Position numbers and translations under genes: made by a program. Below, piece after piece: positions 1 to 6,750 of a stretch of DNA of 11,891 nt. Source of the stretch: Nitrospinaceae bacterium (lineage in GTDB: Bacteria > Nitrospinota > Nitrospinia > Nitrospinales > VA-1); contig DUAA01000247.1 of assembly GCA_012961055.1 (NCBI GenBank), forward strand, positions 1-11,891, written 5' to 3'. The first letter of the stretch is position 1. Each line of letters starts with the position of its first letter. The notes under the pieces are model-generated. The model made no database searches, was not told the DNA's origin, and saw only the letters and a list, made by a program, of their open reading frames with translations.

Positions 1-67
1 TCCATTCTGCACTCAAATTATTTTCTTCTAATTTAACTGTTGGCATATATACCCAATGAACACCCAT
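1..67 (-). CDS. Possible 5' end of an unrecognised gene leaving the left edge
   Basis: An open frame begins at an ATG at 67-65 and runs 22 codons to the edge without a stop, reading MGVHWVYMPTVKLEENNLSA and onward. The codon choice looks plausible for a real gene, and an extended -10 box lies 24 bases upstream. It is too short to recognise and there is no clear Shine-Dalgarno. An alternative start is the ATG at 46-44. This could equally be chance. Confidence 0.25.
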   Translation of the reverse strand, partial: MGVHWVYMPTVKLEENNLSAEW

Positions 68-90
68 ATAAAATTGATCAGACCCCACTA

Positions 91-99
91 TTTATACCA
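91..99 (-). promoter_or_regulatory. Possible extended -10 promoter for the left-edge ORF
   Basis: On the minus strand the bases read TGGTATAAA, matching an extended -10 (TG-N-TATAAT) with one mismatch. No good -35 box is seen at the right distance, which extended -10 promoters can tolerate. A start about 7 bases downstream would give a leader of roughly 17 bases before the ATG at 67. Weak, single-motif evidence. Confidence 0.22.
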
Positions 100-262
100 G
101 ATTTAGCATTTAGTTTTCATAGATCATGTTTGTCGTTGGAATCTATACCCTATTTTAGGTTAGGTTATTTCAGCAGGTGCCGAAGACTTGGAAGAGGCAA
201 GGCCTGAACGGGTAATAAGTTTGATTTTTAGCTGATTTCAAGATAACTTGAAGACTCGAGGC

Positions 263-1135
263 ATGTACTTAGGTAGTTACGCAACGACTTTAAAAAGAAT
301 GACATACGGAAAGATGAGCAGATCAAACCTGAGGGTCTTAGCAGTTAGTAGTGGTAAAGGTGGGGTTGGCAAGACCAACTTCGTTGCTAACTTGGCTTAT
401 GCCTTGTCTAAGCGAGGTAAGAAGGTGCTCATTGTGGATGCCGACTTGGGATTGAACAATATAGATATCCTTTTAGGTCTGACTCCGCAAAAGCACATTG
501 GACATCTTTTGTCTGCAGAAGCAAGTGTGGAAGATATTATCCTTCAGGGGCCTGGTGATATCCATATTCTTCCCGCCGGAAATGGTTTGCAGGAATTGAC
601 CCAGTTACAACCAGAAAAGAAAATGGTTCTCATAAATGAACTAGATCATGTTAGTCAGGGCTATGACTTTCTTTTTTTTGATACTGGTGCTGGCATTTCC
701 TCCAATGTCACTTTTTTCTGTAGTGCAGCCCATGAAACGATTCTCATCGCCACAACCGAACCTACTTCATTAACCGATGTTTATGCCTTGATTAAAATTC
801 TTCACAAGAATCAAGCCCAAAAGCATTTCAGAGTGGTTATCAATTCAGTGAGTTCTGAGCGAGAAGCGCAAGGGATTTATCGTAATTTAACAGCGGTCAC
901 AGACCGATTCCTTGCTGGCGTTTCTCTTGAATACTTAGGCTATATTCTCCACGACACAAATGTGCCAAAGGCGGTGCGGCAACAAAAAGCTTTTTTGGAG
1001 CTGTACCCTTTTTCCAAGTTTAGTGTATGTATTAATGAAATAGCCGAAAAAATTTCAAAGGAGAAACCCAGTCCGTTATCAAGCGCGAGGGATCAACCTT
1101 ATTTTTGGCGGAGTGCCTTTCAGGTTCAATACTGA
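263..1135 (+). CDS. flhG: FlhG/FleN-like MinD-family P-loop ATPase
   Basis: This is a SIMIBI-class ATPase of the MinD/ParA family, closest in pattern to FlhG (FleN, YlxH), which sets flagellar number and placement by stimulating the SRP-like GTPase FlhF. Numbered from ATG 263 (290 residues), the deviant Walker A GKGGVGKT is at 31-38, the switch I DADLGLNNID at 60-69 and the switch II DTGAGIS begins at D140; TTEPTSLTDVYALIK follows, as in FlhG. The N-terminus carries SYATTLKR, resembling the FlhG DQAxxLR activator motif but degenerate. This is why I place the start upstream of the ATGs at 299 and 314; a TTG at 248 is also possible. No strong Shine-Dalgarno is seen for any start. The C-terminus lacks a clear MinD amphipathic membrane helix. 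No flhF lies in the 247 bases upstream, and the downstream operon is convergent, so it stands alone here. Family assignment is firm, the flagellar role is inferred. Confidence 0.85.
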   Translation: MYLGSYATTLKRMTYGKMSRSNLRVLAVSSGKGGVGKTNFVANLAYALSKRGKKVLIVDADLGLNNIDILLGLTPQKHIGHLLSAEASVEDIILQGPGDIHILPAGNGLQELTQLQPEKKMVLINELDHVSQGYDFLFFDTGAGISSNVTFFCSAAHETILIATTEPTSLTDVYALIKILHKNQAQKHFRVVINSVSSEREAQGIYRNLTAVTDRFLAGVSLEYLGYILHDTNVPKAVRQQKAFLELYPFSKFSVCINEIAEKISKEKPSPLSSARDQPYFWRSAFQVQY

Positions 1136-1177
1136 GGCGATGTGATCTCTCAAGCCGCGGCTCCTTCACCAAGTAGC

Positions 1178-1681
1178 TCACCTATTAGGTCTATTATAAT
1201 CAGGACAAAGAAATAGAAAAATCTGTTCCAAAATCAGTGCCTGTTCCGCCATATCACCGTGACGAAAACGCATTCCAACCAGTTTTTTATTTATAATGGT
1301 ATTGAAATATTTTTCAACCGCCTGTTTTCGTTGATTTGCAGGCAGGGTCTGCAGTTTGGCTAGTCCTGCAAGGTCTATCCAGAAGCCCCTACATTTAGAG
1401 CACTGATCGATTTCTGTATCCCAATCGGCGTTGAAAAAATGTCGATATAATAAAGTGGTTTTGCAGGCAGGGCAGGGGTGCTCAGCTCCGCGATAAAACT
1501 TTACCCCTTCTGCTCTTTCAATTGTCACCAACGATTTCCCAATGCCGGGCTGCAGTAGCTTGATTTTATTGAACTGGAAACGGTCGAACCATAATCCGCC
1601 GCATTCTCCCAGACAAGCGTGAACTGTGATTCCTGCGACTACAATTTTTTGTAATTCGTTTTCACAGGCAGAACATTTCAT
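1178..1681 (-). CDS. Double zf-TFIIB-type zinc-knuckle protein
   Basis: A 167-residue protein with two copies of the TFIIB-like zinc-binding unit often annotated zf-TFIIB. Unit 1 has C3-x2-C6 and C23-x3-C27 followed by GGLWFD; unit 2 has C70-x2-C73 and C94-x2-C97 followed by RGFWID. The CxxCxGxW(I/L)D ending is typical, but unit 1 has one extra residue between its last two cysteines. About 55 helical residues follow, with no further recognisable motif. Biochemical role is unknown for the family. The ATG at 1681 has no clear Shine-Dalgarno, but lies 15 bases after the lpxL stop, so it is probably the last gene of the purE operon and translated from the shared mRNA. It converges on flhG with 42 bases between the stops and no clear terminator. 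Confidence 0.8.
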   Translation of the reverse strand: MKCSACENELQKIVVAGITVHACLGECGGLWFDRFQFNKIKLLQPGIGKSLVTIERAEGVKFYRGAEHPCPACKTTLLYRHFFNADWDTEIDQCSKCRGFWIDLAGLAKLQTLPANQRKQAVEKYFNTIINKKLVGMRFRHGDMAEQALILEQIFLFLCPDYNRPNR

Positions 1682-1696
1682 GAATAGATGAGGAAT

Positions 1697-2611
1697 TCAG
1701 TACACTTTAGTTTCTTTTGGTGGGCGTGTTTTCCAGCGGCGATGACCGCACATCCATGATGCGGGATTTTCACGAATATTTTTTTCGATAAACAGTTGAC
1801 ATTGTTGCGTCCATTGCAGGATATCGTAATCTTTGTTGCCGGTCTTTTCAAACTTCATTTCTGGTCCATATTCAATGCGATAGGTTCCTTTACCCGTGGG
1901 GTAACAAAATAGGGGGAGGATAGGAGTTCCGGAACGATAACTCAATAGGGCCAGGGACCGGGGTGTCGCTGCCTTTTTACCAAAAAAATCCACAAAGATC
2001 CCGCCCTTGGCCGTGTTCTGATCCATCATTACAGCGACACTACCATTGTTCTTAAGCTCTCTAACGATTTTTAAAGGGGATTCGTCACGGTAAAATATTT
2101 TGTTTCCGGATAGAGTGCGAAATTCCTTTGTTGATTTATCTAAGTAGGGGTTGTCCAACCTTCGAACAATAGATGACAGTGGACAGGTGCCTAAATAACC
2201 GTGAAACAAACCCATGATTTCCCAGTTTCCAAAATGTGCAGTTAGAAAAAATATACCCTTGTTCTTTTTCAAGCACTCGCGCAAAACATCTAGACCCGCA
2301 GGTTCCCCTTCGATCAGCTGTTGAACTCGGTTTTTAGTATCATGGGTAGCCCAAAGGCATTGCAAAGCTGAAACGGCCAGGTTTTGAAATGATTTCTTGA
2401 TGATCTTGTTTTTTTCATCGGCGGATTTTGAATCTTTAAAAATAATATCCAGATTGATTTTCGCAGACTGTTTGCGTTTTCCTGAATAGAGAAATGCCCA
2501 ACTGCCTATTGCCCTACCCATTGTCACCAACATATTCCGGGGGATGGGTTGCACTAGCAATTGCAGTAATTTGAAAAAAATGTACTCCAAATAATGCTGG
2601 GTCTGTTTCAA
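1697..2611 (-). CDS. lpxL: Lipid A late acyltransferase, LpxL/HtrB family
   Basis: A 304-residue member of the lysophospholipid acyltransferase-like family that adds a secondary acyl chain to Kdo2-lipid IVA on the inner face of the inner membrane, using acyl-ACP. The catalytic H-x4-E box is HFGNWE at 126-131. Other family blocks are the MMDQNTAKGG segment near 195-204 with FFGKKAATPRSL near 209-220, YRIEYGP at 244-250, and the C-terminal CGHRRWKTRP at 288-297. Residues 7-22 form a hydrophobic membrane-anchoring helix. The start is a TTG at 2611; the predicted N-terminus (LEYIFFKLLQLL) matches the usual LpxL beginning, and the next Met (27) would remove the anchor. It lies 21 bases after acpS and 15 before the zinc-knuckle gene. 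The family is clear; whether it prefers laurate or another chain cannot be read from sequence. Confidence 0.9.
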   Translation of the reverse strand: MKQTQHYLEYIFFKLLQLLVQPIPRNMLVTMGRAIGSWAFLYSGKRKQSAKINLDIIFKDSKSADEKNKIIKKSFQNLAVSALQCLWATHDTKNRVQQLIEGEPAGLDVLRECLKKNKGIFFLTAHFGNWEIMGLFHGYLGTCPLSSIVRRLDNPYLDKSTKEFRTLSGNKIFYRDESPLKIVRELKNNGSVAVMMDQNTAKGGIFVDFFGKKAATPRSLALLSYRSGTPILPLFCYPTGKGTYRIEYGPEMKFEKTGNKDYDILQWTQQCQLFIEKNIRENPASWMCGHRRWKTRPPKETKVY

Positions 2612-2632
2612 AGGTTTGAGTTCTTGCTGGGG

Positions 2633-3010
2633 TTACTGTTCGGCAATGGCGTGAGCTATAGCATATTTTCGCTCATGCGAAATAGAAATATGGATGGACT
2701 TAAGGTTTAATTTTTCAAACAGCTCTTTGCCTCGGCCCTTCATTTTGATGATAGGTTTTCCTGATGCTTGATTGACCACTTCAATGTCCTTAAACCCTAT
2801 CTCGGCACTGATGCCGGTTCCCAGACTTTTAGACACGGCCTCTTTAACAGCAAACCGAGCTGCAAAATGTTTTCCGGGATCCGCCTGAGATTGACAGTAA
2901 TCGATTTCAGTGTTGGTGAAAACTTTTTCTTCAAAGCGGGGAGAATATTTTTCCAAAGACTGTTTAATCCGTTTGATTGCGATGATGTCAAGACCGGTAC
3001 CATAAATCAT
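2633..3010 (-). CDS. acpS: Holo-[acyl-carrier-protein] synthase
   Basis: AcpS transfers the 4'-phosphopantetheine arm of coenzyme A to a serine of apo-ACP, activating it for fatty acid and lipid A synthesis. The 125-residue length is normal. GTGLDIIAIKRI (4-15) holds the metal-binding Asp8; FAARFAVKEAVSKSLGTGI (49-67) holds the second metal ligand Glu57; HISISHE (107-113) is the C-terminal signature. FTNTEIDYC (31-39) is also typical. The ATG overlaps the tsaC stop as ATGA (3010-3007), indicating translational coupling. Placement before lpxL makes functional sense, since LpxL uses acyl-ACP as donor. Confidence 0.95.
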   Translation of the reverse strand: MIYGTGLDIIAIKRIKQSLEKYSPRFEEKVFTNTEIDYCQSQADPGKHFAARFAVKEAVSKSLGTGISAEIGFKDIEVVNQASGKPIIKMKGRGKELFEKLNLKSIHISISHERKYAIAHAIAEQ

Positions 3011-3663
3011 CTCAATACCTCGGGGTGGGAGATGTTTTTCTCAATTGCCGATTCTATTTCGGAAAATGGGATAGAACCCTCTCGGATAAGTTGAACCGGC
3101 ATCTCCACTGCATCAACAAGAGTCGAAGGTTTTCCTCCCTGACAGGTTCCACCATCAATGATTAAGTCTAAACAACTTCCAAAAGAGTTGTGAACCTGTT
3201 GTGCTGTAGTGGGTGGGTTTTCCCCTGAAATATTTGCGCTGGGGGCGGTGATTGCCTGACCTAATGCTGAAATCAGTTTTTGGGTTAGTGCATTTCCAGG
3301 TTGCCTGATTCCTATCCGGTTTGATCCTGCCAAAACATTTTGAGGAACAACTGGATTGGGTTCAAAAAGTAGGGTCAACGGGCCTGGCCAGAACTTTTGC
3401 ATTAAAGTGGCATGTGCCGGAGTGATTTCTTTTACTAGCGCTTTCAACTCTTCTTTGGAGCTTATTAATAGAATAAGCGGTTTATTTTTTTCACGGTTTT
3501 TAAGTTTGAAGAGTTTGTTGACGGCTGCCTGATTGAAAGGGTCTACTCCCAACCCATAAAAAGTATCTGTGGGAAACGCAAGTACCCCCCCCGCAAAAAG
3601 AACTTTTCGAGCTATTGCAGAAACATCTTCTGTGCTTGAGTCAACCTTTAAAATTTGAGGCAT
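3007..3663 (-). CDS. tsaC: L-threonylcarbamoyladenylate synthase (Sua5/YrdC family)
   Basis: This enzyme makes L-threonylcarbamoyl-AMP from threonine, bicarbonate and ATP, the first step of the t6A modification at position 37 of tRNAs reading ANN codons. The 218 residues cover a single YrdC domain without the extra C-terminal Sua5 domain. Visible family motifs are FPTDTFYGLG (30-39), the basic KLKNREKNKPL stretch (53-63), FWPGPLTL (91-98), GIRQPG (118-123), TAPSANISG (139-147), the STLVD motif (180-184) and IREGSI (193-198). The ATG at 3663 lies inside the end of purE (23-base overlap in another frame) and the stop overlaps the acpS start, so all three are probably translationally coupled. 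Confidence 0.92.
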   Translation of the reverse strand: MPQILKVDSSTEDVSAIARKVLFAGGVLAFPTDTFYGLGVDPFNQAAVNKLFKLKNREKNKPLILLISSKEELKALVKEITPAHATLMQKFWPGPLTLLFEPNPVVPQNVLAGSNRIGIRQPGNALTQKLISALGQAITAPSANISGENPPTTAQQVHNSFGSCLDLIIDGGTCQGGKPSTLVDAVEMPVQLIREGSIPFSEIESAIEKNISHPEVLR

Positions 3664-4159
3664 GATTGGTTTTTAGTTTTTTGCTCTTTTGTGATACGGC
3701 CTTCGCCTGATCCTTTTTGTATTTTATCAGCTTCGCTGCTAGTTTTTCATCGGATAGGGCAAGGATCTGCACGGCTAGCAGACCTGCATTTTTGGCGCCG
3801 GGTTTTCCGATACTGACGGTAGCTACTGGAATTCCTCCCGGCATTTGAGCCGTTGATAAAAGCGAGTCGAGACCGTTGAGTGGCGTTGAGGGGATTGGTA
3901 CGCCAATGACAGGAAGGTGGGTTTCTGCTGCAACCACGCCTGCGAGGTGTGCGGCACCTCCTGCGCCAGCAATCATCACTCGAATACCGCGGCGCTTGGA
4001 TCCTTGCACGTAGTTCCGAGTTCTCTCTGGCGACCGGTGAGCGGAAGTAACCAGCACCTCATGATTTACATCAAATTGCTCCAGCACTTTGCTCGCTTCT
4101 TCCATTATTGTAAAGTCTGAATCGCTTCCCATGATAATGCCAACTAAAGTCTTGCTCAA
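3641..4159 (-). CDS. purE: N5-carboxyaminoimidazole ribonucleotide mutase, class I PurE
   Basis: PurE rearranges N5-CAIR to CAIR in de novo purine synthesis, acting after PurK. The 172-residue protein has the class I signatures: IMGSDSDF at 9-16 for the phosphate/ribose site, SAHRSPERT at 39-47 with His41 as the expected catalytic histidine, [15 protein letters not shown] from 64, GVPIPS near 86-91, [11 protein letters not shown] at 105-115 and GAKNAGLLA at 121-129. The lysine-rich tail after about 145 is longer than the core needs and contains the overlap with tsaC. The start is a TTG at 4159 with a good Shine-Dalgarno (GAGAGG) 8 bases upstream. It is the first gene of the five-gene operon; purK is not in this window. 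Confidence 0.94.
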   Translation of the reverse strand: MSKTLVGIIMGSDSDFTIMEEASKVLEQFDVNHEVLVTSAHRSPERTRNYVQGSKRRGIRVMIAGAGGAAHLAGVVAAETHLPVIGVPIPSTPLNGLDSLLSTAQMPGGIPVATVSIGKPGAKNAGLLAVQILALSDEKLAAKLIKYKKDQAKAVSQKSKKLKTNHASNFKG

Positions 4160-4167
4160 AACAAATG

Positions 4168-4173
4168 CCTCTC
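4168..4173 (-). promoter_or_regulatory. Ribosome binding site fixing the purE TTG start
   Basis: On the minus strand GAGAGG sits 8 bases before the TTG at 4159-4157. It is one of the few strong Shine-Dalgarno matches in the window and supports the non-ATG start. Confidence 0.6.
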
Positions 4174-4204
4174 AGTTCAGGAATGGGTTTTAATTAGTAA
4201 AACT

Positions 4205-4233
4205 TTTATAACAACTTTTTTGGAAGGGATCAA
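4205..4233 (-). promoter_or_regulatory. Candidate sigma-70 promoter of the purE operon
   Basis: On the minus strand TTGATC (4233-4228) and TATAAA (4210-4205) are separated by exactly 17 bases, a good match to -35/-10 spacing. Transcription would begin near 4198 and give a leader of about 40 bases before the purE TTG. I saw no purine-box or riboswitch-like structure in that leader. Confidence 0.5.
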
Positions 4234-4316
4234 GCGAAAGGAGCTACTCATCATCGCAAACTGTTCTAAATTTCAGGGATGAGGTGCAATAGATTTTTAT
4301 AATAGATATTCTGAGC

Positions 4317-4771
4317 CTAGCGGGCGGTCAACTTGAAATGGGTGATGATACTTTCGCCTCGGACAATTTTATGTTTCAGGTCATAGAAATCCCCATTGGG
4401 TGATTTGTAGTCCTGTTCTTTACGTTTATAAAGAGTCTTTTCTCCATTAACTCTGTCATCTCATCGAATTTTGTTCTGAATACTTGGTCTGTTCTTGAGA
4501 AACCTGTATTGAGCCTGTAACGAGACGCTTCATTTTCTATTAGAAAGTTATTTCTTTCACTTCTCAGCGTCTCCAGTTGGATCTTGGTTTCTCGAGCTGT
4601 TTTTCTTAGTAGAACCTTGCGCATCTGGATATTAGTGTGTTCTTCTTTTTCATTTAATCGCTCCAGTTGTTATTCAAATTTCTACTTCAGTCCTTCCTGT
4701 AGATTAGAAAGTGATTTCAGATTTTTTAATTTTCTTTGTGGTGCTGTGGCATTTACTCGTGATGCGGTCAT
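4317..4771 (-). pseudogene. Decayed coiled-coil protein gene (two stops, one frameshift)
   Basis: A coding frame starts at ATG 4771 (MTASRVNATAPQRKL) and continues past a TAG at 4684-4682 and a TAA at 4672-4670, in the same frame, into a charged helical stretch (QLERLNEKEEH). Both stops are one C-to-T change from Gln codons, which would suit the coiled coil. Near the A-run at 4441-4438 (GAGAAAAGAC) the frame shifts by -1; the continuing frame reads TLYKRKEQDYKSPNGDFYD and ends KLTAR at the TAG 4319-4317. Restoring one A gives a product of about 151 residues, mostly Glu/Lys/Arg/Leu-rich helix. The 82-residue open frame 4624-4376 is only a fragment of it. It begins 12 bases after the 112-residue gene, so it was probably that gene's operon partner. 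Original function is not recognised. Sequencing error could explain the indel, less easily the two stops. Confidence 0.7.
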
Positions 4772-4783
4772 GGCTTAAGGATT

Positions 4784-5122
4784 CTACACAACTTGGATAA
4801 AAGTATATTCTGGTCCTATAATCAGTTCTGCAGGATTTCCCTGGCTTGATATGATATCGAACAGTTCACGGTTCAGCTTTTTCCGTAGGGAGTTCAACCA
4901 AGATAGGCCTTGATCCTTATTTTCTGGGGGTAAAATAGATTTTTTTTTCAGCTCCTTCAATACTTCCAGAGGATCAATAGGAGCTCTATTCTCAGGGTTT
5001 TTCCCGGGCGGGTAAAATGTTTGGATAGTTTGAAATAAGACAACGGCTACCTGATCGCCTGACCTGGAATAACTATCTGCAAGAAATTGGATGTCTTTCA
5101 GGCTGAAATTTTTCACTGCCAT
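4784..5122 (-). CDS. Unrecognised 112-residue protein
   Basis: I do not recognise this protein. It begins at ATG 5122 (MAVKNFSLKDIQFLADSYSR) and looks soluble: a helical N-terminal half (a region around VAVVLFQTIQTFYPP), a Lys/Leu-rich helix DPLEVLKELKKK near residues 50-61, a second basic helix SLRKKLNREL near 82-91, and a hydrophobic C-terminal beta-like end (PAELIIGPEYTFIQVV). No cysteine or histidine metal site, signal peptide or membrane segment is seen. It lies 115 bases after the MFS gene and 12 bases before the broken coiled-coil gene on the same strand, so the two may have worked together. Amino-acid composition and intact length favour a real gene. Confidence 0.65.
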   Translation of the reverse strand: MAVKNFSLKDIQFLADSYSRSGDQVAVVLFQTIQTFYPPGKNPENRAPIDPLEVLKELKKKSILPPENKDQGLSWLNSLRKKLNRELFDIISSQGNPAELIIGPEYTFIQVV

Positions 5123-5237
5123 GATGGATAGTCGTTTCAGGGAGTCTTTTTTAAACTCTTTCTAATTAAATGGTGCAAACCTGTAGAAACCTTACGTATG
5201 TCATACCAAAGTAAAATGAAAGGGAAAAGAGTTATTG

Positions 5238-6470
5238 TTAAGCTGTTTTGCCTCTTCCGTGCGGAATTTCCGGAATGAGCATTAGGGTTGCCAGAATCAT
5301 CATCCCGCAGGAAAGCAAGCCTATATTTTGAGCTCCGATTATGCCGACGGCCCAATAGCCAACCATAGGGCCCAATGTGCCCCGGATACCAGTCAGACTC
5401 ACATGTACCGACATATAAGCGCCAGTTCTTCCTGGAGGGGCATATTTGGTGACCCACAGATTCCAAGCGATGCTACCTCCGGCAAAGGCAACGCCTATCA
5501 AAGCCGAACCCGCCCCGATGATCCAAGGATTGGTACTGATGAAAAACAGTAGAACACCGGAGGCAAACGACAGATTCAGGATCATCCGAAGAATTACGAA
5601 GTTCATTTTATCAAATAGTCTTGCCCAGAATGGAATGAGCAGCATGCGTAGCGTTTCCGGGATCACCGTAATAATCATAGCTACAAAAATGGCTGACCCT
5701 TCAATACCCCATTGTGGTGAGGTAATATAATCTACTCGTAAAGGGAGAGTCCACAGATTGGCAAAACCCATAATGAACCAAGTCAATAGAACATATCCGA
5801 AGGAACGGTCTTGCCAGGCGTATTTCATATTCCCAAAAGGATTTTCATGGGGACTCTCATCCACCTTTTTTGAAGGCATGCCAAAGATGGCTATAGCTTT
5901 GAAAAAGGCACAGAAACCCAGAAAGGTAAAGATCAGTGGATAGTATGCGATATCTTTTTCAAGAATTGAAGATCCGACGAGCCCGGATAGTGCGGCTATG
6001 CCTACCGACAAGAGTAATGATTTGGAGAAGAACCTTGCATGTTGGCCGGAGGGATAATTATCTCCATATATATCGGTAATGAAGGGAAGCAAGGCGCTTC
6101 TGGAAATATATGCGATGACCACAAAAACCGCGAACAGGTGTAGGGATTCTGCCCAGGCTGCCACAAGCAGACATACTCCTGTAACGATAGAAGGAAGTGC
6201 ACCCCATGTAGACTTGTCCCAGTTTGTGGTGGATGCGTAATGTAATAAAAGGATAGAAAGAAACATCCCCATAAAAGGGGCGGCGGCGATCAAGGATTTA
6301 ATAATTTCCCCTGCATTAAAATACCGGATGGCTATAAACAGACAGAATGTTTGGGCGCCGGAAGATAACACCCCTTCAAACCCTCCCCTCCATAAATCAC
6401 ATTTATAGGTTCTCTGCGTGATTTCCTCAGAAGTCAGGGTCGATCGATGCTGTTTGAATTTCGAAATCAT
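5238..6470 (-). CDS. Major facilitator superfamily transporter
   Basis: A polytopic inner-membrane protein of 410 residues from ATG 6470 (419 if the GTG at 6497 is used; neither has a clear Shine-Dalgarno). In the 419 numbering, hydrophobic segments fall near 45-60, 66-87, 100-115, 118-140, 160-178, 186-206, 234-251, 267-290, 300-320, 325-345, 373-389 and 392-408, giving the 12-helix MFS plan. The loop after the sixth segment (207-230) is the expected central cytoplasmic loop. WARLFDKMNFVILR (291-304) resembles the second-half motif A, and GRTGAYMSVHVSLTGIRGTLGP (356-377) is a conserved-looking cytoplasmic/TM junction. The substrate cannot be deduced. It is divergent from cinA, separated by about 280 bases. 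Confidence 0.85.
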   Translation of the reverse strand: MISKFKQHRSTLTSEEITQRTYKCDLWRGGFEGVLSSGAQTFCLFIAIRYFNAGEIIKSLIAAAPFMGMFLSILLLHYASTTNWDKSTWGALPSIVTGVCLLVAAWAESLHLFAVFVVIAYISRSALLPFITDIYGDNYPSGQHARFFSKSLLLSVGIAALSGLVGSSILEKDIAYYPLIFTFLGFCAFFKAIAIFGMPSKKVDESPHENPFGNMKYAWQDRSFGYVLLTWFIMGFANLWTLPLRVDYITSPQWGIEGSAIFVAMIITVIPETLRMLLIPFWARLFDKMNFVILRMILNLSFASGVLLFFISTNPWIIGAGSALIGVAFAGGSIAWNLWVTKYAPPGRTGAYMSVHVSLTGIRGTLGPMVGYWAVGIIGAQNIGLLSCGMMILATLMLIPEIPHGRGKTA

Positions 6471-6750
6471 AAAAATTATAAACCGGTAAAGGTGCACAGA
6501 TTGTGCTCATATGCCAACTCTAAATAACATGAAAAACCATTTTTTTGGGGTCAGGTTTTAAAAAGTGTTGCATACGGTTAAATTTCTATCGAGAAAGTTT
6601 GAGTGAGACTTTATAAATCGCGCGATAAGAGAGTAATATAGTTTCTTCCTGGTCGCTGAAAAATCACAAAAATTCCCCCATTTTCTCGTACTTGATCCTC
6701 TTGAGTTGTAGAATGCTTTATACTTGTTTTCTATTTAACTTTGGTGTCAC
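6471..6750. other. Divergent intergenic region between MFS gene and cinA
   Basis: About 280 bases without a convincing gene. It holds a GGGGTC-type motif at 6546-6563 (entered separately) and a perfect 10-base palindrome ATCGCGCGAT at 6617-6626 that could be an operator core. A TATACT at about 6719-6724 could be a -10 for cinA, but no -35 at proper spacing is present. No hairpin terminator is seen. Confidence 0.4.
6546..6563 (+). repeat. GGGGTCAGGTTTTAAAA motif, possible REP/RAYT relic
   Basis: The sequence TGGGGTCAGGTTTTAAAA resembles the short conserved ends seen beside REP-associated IS200-like transposases in several proteobacteria-like genomes (from memory, not searched). A related string, TGGGGTCTGATC, lies on the minus strand at 87-76 and matches 9 of the first 11 positions. 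No transposase ORF is present next to either copy. Confidence 0.3.

Noticed and set aside
1153..1162. AGCCGCGGCT palindrome between flhG and the zinc-knuckle gene as a bidirectional terminator
   Set aside because: There is no loop and no T-run on either side, so it does not look like an intrinsic terminator.
2768..3094. 108-codon plus-strand open frame across acpS and tsaC
   Set aside because: It is antisense to two clearly recognised, overlapping housekeeping genes and has no family-like motifs.
4435..4444. Programmed -1 frameshift at the A-run of the coiled-coil gene
   Set aside because: The sequence GAG AAA AGA is not an X-XXY-YYZ slippery heptamer in the reading frame, and the gene already has two upstream stops.
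4670..4684. TAG and TAA read as glutamine (stop-codon recoding)
   Set aside because: TAA, TAG and TGA all serve as ordinary terminators for intact or well-placed genes in the window, and the same gene also has a frameshift, so decay explains it better.
5137..5466. 109-codon minus-strand open frame at the end of the MFS gene
   Set aside because: It overlaps the well-supported MFS frame and reads as low-complexity out-of-frame translation.
6617..6626. ATCGCGCGAT palindrome as a defined operator
   Set aside because: A 10-base perfect palindrome is suggestive in a divergent region, but there is no second copy and no regulator gene nearby, so it is kept only as a note in the intergenic entry.
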